Source of the DNA: Desulfobacula sp.
GTDB lineage: Bacteria > Desulfobacterota > Desulfobacteria > Desulfobacterales > Desulfobacteraceae
Assembly (NCBI GenBank): GCA_023139225.1
Contig: JAGLNZ010000163.1
Span: 1-9,930 of the forward strand
Reading direction: 5' to 3'
DNA: 9,930 nucleotides
Under the pieces are notes generated by a model. The model made no database searches, was not told where the DNA came from, and saw only the letters and a program-made list of their open reading frames with translations. The stretch's first letter is position 1. Every line of letters begins with the position of its first letter. The translations under genes were made by a program, and so were the position numbers. Shown piece by piece: positions 6,385 through 9,930 of this stretch.

Positions 6385-7680
6385 ATGGATATTCAGTCAA
6401 TTGCATCTCATTGTAAAAAAGCTGCTATCTTCATGTCAGCACTTTCAAGTGACATAAAAGACAATGCGCTGCAAAATATTATCAAAGCGTTAGAAGAAAA
6501 TATAGATCTCATTATTGAAGCAAATAAAAATGATCTTGAACAAGCTAAAAAAGATGATCTCGACGCACCTTTGATGAAACGTTTGAGATTTGATCGTACC
6601 AAAATATCAGAAACCTGTGATGGTATTGAAAGCCTGATAAAATTGGAGGATCCGGTAGGTAAAACACTGAGTGCTATGGAACTGGACAAAGGGCTTACAC
6701 TTTTTAAGGTGAGCAGGCCCATTGGTGTGATCGGGGTTGTTTTTGAATCCCGTCCCGATGCCCTGGTACAGATTGCCGCTCTTTGCCTGAAAAGTGGGAA
6801 TTCAGTATTGCTGAAAGGTGGGAGCGAGGCATCAGCCACCAATCGAATTCTGGCAACTATCATTTCTAAAGCCGGTGTTGACGCAAAATTGCCTGAAGGA
6901 TGGCTGGGACTGCTTGAAACACGCAGTGATGTGGATCAGATGTTAAAGCTTGAAACTTCGGTTGATCTGATTATTCCAAGGGGCAGCAATGAGTTTGTGC
7001 GCTATATTATGGACAATACGGTCATTCCTGTCCTGGGACATGCAGACGGGATTTGTCATCTTTATATCGACCGGTTTGCTGATCCAAAAATGGCAATAGA
7101 TCTGTCAATAGACAGCAAATGCCAGTATGTGGCGGTTTGCAATGCAACAGAAACCATCCTGGTTCATGAAGCCCTGGCCGGAGAAATACTTCCAGTTTTA
7201 AAGTCCAAATTAGAAGAGCAGGGTGTCAAAATTTATGGATGCGAAAACACGGGCGCCATCATTGACGTTGAAGCAGCCACAGAGGTTGACTGGCAAACCG
7301 AATACCTTGACTTGATTGTCTCCATTAAAGTTGTCCCTTCCCTGAAAGAAGCGGTTGCACATATTAACCGATACGGATCAGGCCACACAGATGTGATTGT
7401 TACAGGCGATAAGAAAAGAGCCCTTTATTTTATGGATTATGCAGATACAGCAGATGCTTTTGTAAATTGCAGCAGCAGATTTGCCGATGGATTCAGGTTT
7501 GGTCTGGGCGCTGAGGTGGGTATCAGTACCAATAAAATTCATGCAAGAGGGCCGGTTGGTCTCGAAGGTCTTATGATTTATCAATGGCGGTTGATGGGTG
7601 ACGGGCATATGGTAAAAGAGTATACAGGTAAGACGGCTAAACTATTCACACATAAACCATTAAACAAAGAGTTCAGTTAG
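6385..7680 (+). CDS. proA: Glutamate-5-semialdehyde dehydrogenase (gamma-glutamyl phosphate reductase)
   Basis: ProA reduces gamma-glutamyl phosphate with NADPH to glutamate-5-semialdehyde, the second step of proline synthesis from glutamate, in the cytosol. The 431-residue length fits the family (about 415-430). Visible hallmarks are RPIGVIGVVFESRPDALVQIAALCLKSGN (about 111-139), the cofactor-region LLKGGSEAS, the PRGSNEFVRYI motif (199-208), the catalytic Cys252 in AVCNATETILVH, and the C-terminal GLGAEVGISTNKIHARGPVGLEGL (373-396). AAGGGG 4 nt before the ATG fixes the start. proB starts 9 bp after its stop, so they form an operon in the order proA-proB, the reverse of the enterobacterial proBA. 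The intermediate, gamma-glutamyl phosphate, is unstable and is passed from ProB to ProA, which explains co-expression. Confidence 0.97.
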   Translation: MDIQSIASHCKKAAIFMSALSSDIKDNALQNIIKALEENIDLIIEANKNDLEQAKKDDLDAPLMKRLRFDRTKISETCDGIESLIKLEDPVGKTLSAMELDKGLTLFKVSRPIGVIGVVFESRPDALVQIAALCLKSGNSVLLKGGSEASATNRILATIISKAGVDAKLPEGWLGLLETRSDVDQMLKLETSVDLIIPRGSNEFVRYIMDNTVIPVLGHADGICHLYIDRFADPKMAIDLSIDSKCQYVAVCNATETILVHEALAGEILPVLKSKLEEQGVKIYGCENTGAIIDVEAATEVDWQTEYLDLIVSIKVVPSLKEAVAHINRYGSGHTDVIVTGDKKRALYFMDYADTADAFVNCSSRFADGFRFGLGAEVGISTNKIHARGPVGLEGLMIYQWRLMGDGHMVKEYTGKTAKLFTHKPLNKEFS

Positions 7681-7689
7681 AGACAAGCC

Positions 7690-8811
7690 ATGCCAAAACA
7701 ACGATTGATCAATGCCAAGCGGGTGGTTGTAAAATTGGGCAGTAATGTGATCACTGCAAAGAACAGTTTAAACCTGGAAGTGATTGAATCTATCTCCAGG
7801 CAGATCAGTACCCTTATGGATAAAGGGATCGAGGTGATTCTGGTATCCTCGGGGGCCATGGCAGCCGGTTTGCGGAAAATGGAAATGAAAGGCCGTCCGG
7901 ATGAGATACCCAAACGCCAGGCAATTTCAGCCATTGGTCAGAGCGGAGTGATGAATGCCTATGAGAAAAGTTTTGCCGGGTGTGATAAAAAGGTTGCCCA
8001 GATTCTTTTAACCGCTGAAGATTTGAATAACCGAAAACGGTATCTGAATGCAAGAAACACCTTGTATACGCTCATCAACTGGAAAGTCGTGCCCATCATT
8101 AATGAGAATGATACCATCATGGTTGAAGAGATAAAACTAGGGGATAATGATAATCTTTCTGCAATGATCACCTTGTTGATGGATGCTGATTTTTTATTCA
8201 TTTTAACCGATATTGATGGGTTATATAATAAAGATCCAAGGAGATTTTCCAATGCGAAGTTGATTTCAAGAGTTACAAGTTTTAAAAAAGAAATTGAAGA
8301 ATTTGCAAGTGGAATCCCCGGAACACTGGGCACCGGAGGAATGCTCAGTAAAATTCAGGCCGCCAAGAAAGTAACTTCGGCTGGAATCCCCATGATAGTG
8401 GCCCGAGGAGACACATCGAATGTGTTATTGCGGCTTTTTGACGGTGAAGATCAAGGCACATACTTTGTTCCAAGAAAAGAAAAAATGGCCAGCCGGAAAT
8501 GCTGGATTGCTTATACACTTGCTCCCAAAGGAAGTATTGTTATTGATGATGGGGCTGTCCGTGCAGTCAGGAAAAATGGAAAAAGCTTGCTGCCCATAGG
8601 GGTTGTCACAGTAGAAGGAGATTTTGAAGAAGGTGCTGCTGTCTCTTTTAAGACACTTGCCGATGAAATTATCGGAATTGGGCTGGTCAATTACAGATCT
8701 TTTGATATCAATTTGATAAAGGGATTAAAAACATTCCAAATAGAAGCGTGTCTTGGTGGTAAACATTATGATGAGATCATTCATCGAAACAATCTTGTGC
8801 TTACAGAATAG
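7690..8811 (+). CDS. proB: Glutamate 5-kinase with C-terminal PUA domain
   Basis: ProB phosphorylates L-glutamate with ATP to gamma-glutamyl phosphate, the committed step of proline synthesis. The amino acid kinase domain (about 8-255) shows VVKLGSN (13-19), VSSGAMAAGL (52-61), IINENDT (136-142), GDNDNLSA (151-158), LTDIDGLY (172-179) and GTGGMLSKIQAA (214-225). A PUA domain follows (about 277-353: GSIVIDDGAV..., GIVNYRS-type region), as in full-length enzymes of about 370 residues. In other bacteria the enzyme is feedback-inhibited by proline; the residues are not examined here. No strong ribosome site is seen, only AGAGA, so translation is probably coupled to proA, 9 bp upstream. The class IV aminotransferase gene follows after 27 bp. 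Confidence 0.97.
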   Translation: MPKQRLINAKRVVVKLGSNVITAKNSLNLEVIESISRQISTLMDKGIEVILVSSGAMAAGLRKMEMKGRPDEIPKRQAISAIGQSGVMNAYEKSFAGCDKKVAQILLTAEDLNNRKRYLNARNTLYTLINWKVVPIINENDTIMVEEIKLGDNDNLSAMITLLMDADFLFILTDIDGLYNKDPRRFSNAKLISRVTSFKKEIEEFASGIPGTLGTGGMLSKIQAAKKVTSAGIPMIVARGDTSNVLLRLFDGEDQGTYFVPRKEKMASRKCWIAYTLAPKGSIVIDDGAVRAVRKNGKSLLPIGVVTVEGDFEEGAAVSFKTLADEIIGIGLVNYRSFDINLIKGLKTFQIEACLGGKHYDEIIHRNNLVLTE

Positions 8812-8838
8812 AGAACATCAATAAACAGGAGTAAAAAA

Positions 8839-9696
8839 GTGGACATATATTATATTAACGGAGAATTTATTGATGATGAGGATGCCCGGATATCTGCCAA
8901 AGATATTATTGTTTTAAGGGGATTCGGGGTGTTTGACTTTCTGGTTACCTACAACAGACGCCCTTTTTATCTTAAAGAGCATGTTAAACGTCTTGAAAAT
9001 TCAGCAAAGGAAATCGGTCTGAAACTTTTGCATACCACTGAAGAAATATGTAAAATTGTTCAGGAAACCATTGACAGGAACCCCCATCATGATGAATCCA
9101 ATGTCCGGATAGTTTATACCGGCGGTGTGAGCCCGGACGGGGTGACGCCACAGGGTAACGGGGTTCTCATGGTCATGGTCACCCCCAAACTTCGGTTGCC
9201 GGACTGGTGGTATACGGACGGTGCATCCATTATCACCGTTGACATAGAACGATTTATCCCCACCGCCAAAAGCACCAATTATTTATCAGCCGTGTCTGCA
9301 TTACAAAAAGCCCACAAGACCGGGGCTGTGGAAGCTGTCTATGTTGATCGGAATCAGCGGGTATTGGAGGGCACCACCACCAATATTTTTGGAATCAAAG
9401 GCACCACCATCATTACGCCTCCAGACAGCATCCTGCCGGGGATTACAAGAGGTATTATCCTCAAGCTGATTCCGGAAGACCTTAAGCTTGAGATGCGCCA
9501 TATGGAGCTTGTGGGGCTTCTGGAAATGGATGAAATTTTTATTAGTGCATCCAACAAGGAAATCGTGCCCGTCATCAAGGTCAATGATATAACCATTGCA
9601 TCGGGCCGGCCAGGAGAAAAAACAAAACAGATCATGGCCTTTTTTAAAGCAGTTACCACTGATTTTGGGATAGGCAAAGTTTCTAAAATTTTCTAA
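8839..9696 (+). CDS. Class IV PLP-dependent aminotransferase (BCAT/D-amino acid transaminase-like)
   Basis: A 285-residue fold-type IV transaminase, of normal length for the branched-chain or D-amino acid group. The N-terminal motif DIIVLRGFGVFDFL (22-35) and LKEHVKRLENSA are typical. Lys144 in PTAKSTNYLSAV is the expected Schiff-base Lys, Glu177 lies in LEGTTTNIFG (176-185), and ILPGITRGIIL (198-208) is the usual phosphate-contact loop. It moves an amino group between an amino acid and a 2-oxo acid; the residues seen do not separate BCAT from D-amino acid or lyase-type members. Start is GTG, with CAGGAG 7 nt upstream. It follows proB by 27 bp, so it is probably the third gene of the operon, and could make or use glutamate near the proline pathway. 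This link is inference. Confidence 0.9.
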   Translation: MDIYYINGEFIDDEDARISAKDIIVLRGFGVFDFLVTYNRRPFYLKEHVKRLENSAKEIGLKLLHTTEEICKIVQETIDRNPHHDESNVRIVYTGGVSPDGVTPQGNGVLMVMVTPKLRLPDWWYTDGASIITVDIERFIPTAKSTNYLSAVSALQKAHKTGAVEAVYVDRNQRVLEGTTTNIFGIKGTTIITPPDSILPGITRGIILKLIPEDLKLEMRHMELVGLLEMDEIFISASNKEIVPVIKVNDITIASGRPGEKTKQIMAFFKAVTTDFGIGKVSKIF

Positions 9697-9727
9697 ATTT
9701 AGAAAGATTTCTAAATAAGTTTCGAAT
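9680..9727. repeat. Array of TTTCTAAA repeats, candidate upstream activator sites
   Basis: Exact TTTCTAAA occurs at 9680-9687, 9690-9697 and 9708-9715, and its exact reverse complement TTTAGAAA at 9698-9705; 9720-9727 (TTTCGAAT) is a degenerate copy. Start-to-start distances are 10, 8, 10 and 12 bp, so copies face nearly the same side of the helix. The middle pair makes a perfect 16-bp palindrome (9690-9705). The first copies overlap the end of the aminotransferase gene. The array lies about 120-155 bp upstream of the predicted start of the sigma54 promoter at 9810. Confidence 0.6.
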
Positions 9728-9734
9728 TTTTATA

Positions 9735-9752
9735 AATATTTAAACAAATATT
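9735..9752. repeat. Inverted repeat AATATTT-AAAC-AAATATT
   Basis: Perfect 7-bp arms (9735-9741, 9746-9752) with a 4-nt spacer lie between the TTTCTAAA array and the sigma54 promoter. A smaller palindrome TTCCT-A-AGGAA lies at 9764-9774. The stretch is very AT-rich, so such repeats arise easily by chance, but they may add bendability or a further protein site. Confidence 0.35.
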
Positions 9753-9809
9753 CAACACCAAATTTCCTAAGGAACTGGTTTTATAAATTAAATCCACAAA
9801 TCTTTTTCC

Positions 9810-9825
9810 TGGCATGGTTTCTGCT
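9810..9825 (+). promoter_or_regulatory. Sigma54 (-24/-12) promoter of the downstream response regulator gene
   Basis: TGGCATGGTTTCTGCT has the invariant GG at 9811-9812 and GC at 9823-9824 separated by exactly 10 bp, and matches the TGGCAYR-N4-TTGCW consensus at all but one core base (CTGC for TTGC). Transcription would start near 9836, leaving about 31 nt to the ATG at 9867. An enhancer-binding protein is needed to activate such a promoter, and a repeat array lies at a suitable upstream distance. Confidence 0.7.
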
Positions 9826-9866
9826 TGCAGTGCTATAAAGTTTTAACAATTAATGATTAGGATCAA

Positions 9867-9930
9867 ATGGCTAAACAACATAAAAAATCACCTCAGATCA
9901 TGTTTATTGATAATGATGAGCATGTTCGTG
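9867..9930 (+). CDS. Response regulator receiver protein, N-terminal fragment
   Basis: Only 21 codons are inside the window. After a basic MAKQHKKSPQ start, IMFIDNDEHVR has the form of the first beta strand and acidic pocket of a receiver domain, comparable to AIVDDEEII in the activator at 4435. AGGA 4 nt upstream of the ATG and the sigma54 promoter before it support the start. The output domain lies beyond the edge, so it could be another NtrC-type activator, a DNA-binding regulator or a stand-alone receiver. Confidence 0.6.
   Translation, partial: MAKQHKKSPQIMFIDNDEHVR

Noticed and set aside
6408..6863. 151-codon open frame on the minus strand inside proA
   Set aside because: Antisense shadow of a well-conserved gene; Ser/Ile-rich composition with no motif and no ribosome site considered convincing.

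Overview
The window looks like a chromosomal segment of an AT-rich, Gram-negative anaerobe, most plausibly a sulfate-reducing member of the Desulfobacterota (Desulfobacter/Desulfobacula type). This rests on the soluble GAF-PAS kinase with an NtrC-type sigma54 regulator, the small anaerobe-type cupin, the low GC and the general protein style. It is inferred without any database search.

Left part (1-2620). A partial metallo-beta-lactamase-fold hydrolase gene reads leftwards out of the window from a GTG start at 397. A 316-bp divergent spacer with several repeats separates it from a gene for an exported, beta-rich protein of unknown function (714-1412). Next come a CI/LexA-like HTH-S24 repressor (1580-2233) and a small two-helix membrane protein (2302-2601), closed by a likely terminator. 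The repressor gene and the membrane-protein gene are preceded by near-identical promoter-proximal sequences, which suggests an autoregulated S24 repressor that also controls its neighbour.

Middle part (2790-5817). A two-gene operon encodes a soluble GAF-PAS histidine kinase with a Cys-rich GAF domain, and an NtrC-family sigma54 activator (receiver, AAA+, Fis-type HTH). A convergent cupin gene on the minus strand ends 7 bp after the activator gene. It has a very good sigma70-type promoter.

Right part (6385-9930). proA, proB and a class IV aminotransferase gene form a tight operon: the first two steps of proline synthesis from glutamate plus a PLP transaminase. After a 170-bp AT-rich spacer with an array of TTTCTAAA repeats and a strong candidate sigma54 promoter (-24/-12), the window ends in the first 21 codons of another response regulator gene.

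Most of the window is ordinary housekeeping and signalling. The best leads are regulatory: the sigma54 promoter with an upstream repeat array at the right edge, and the repeated operator-like element around the S24 repressor. I did not find convincing evidence for a wholly new system. The exported protein, S24 repressor and two-helix protein form the only cluster of unknown function.
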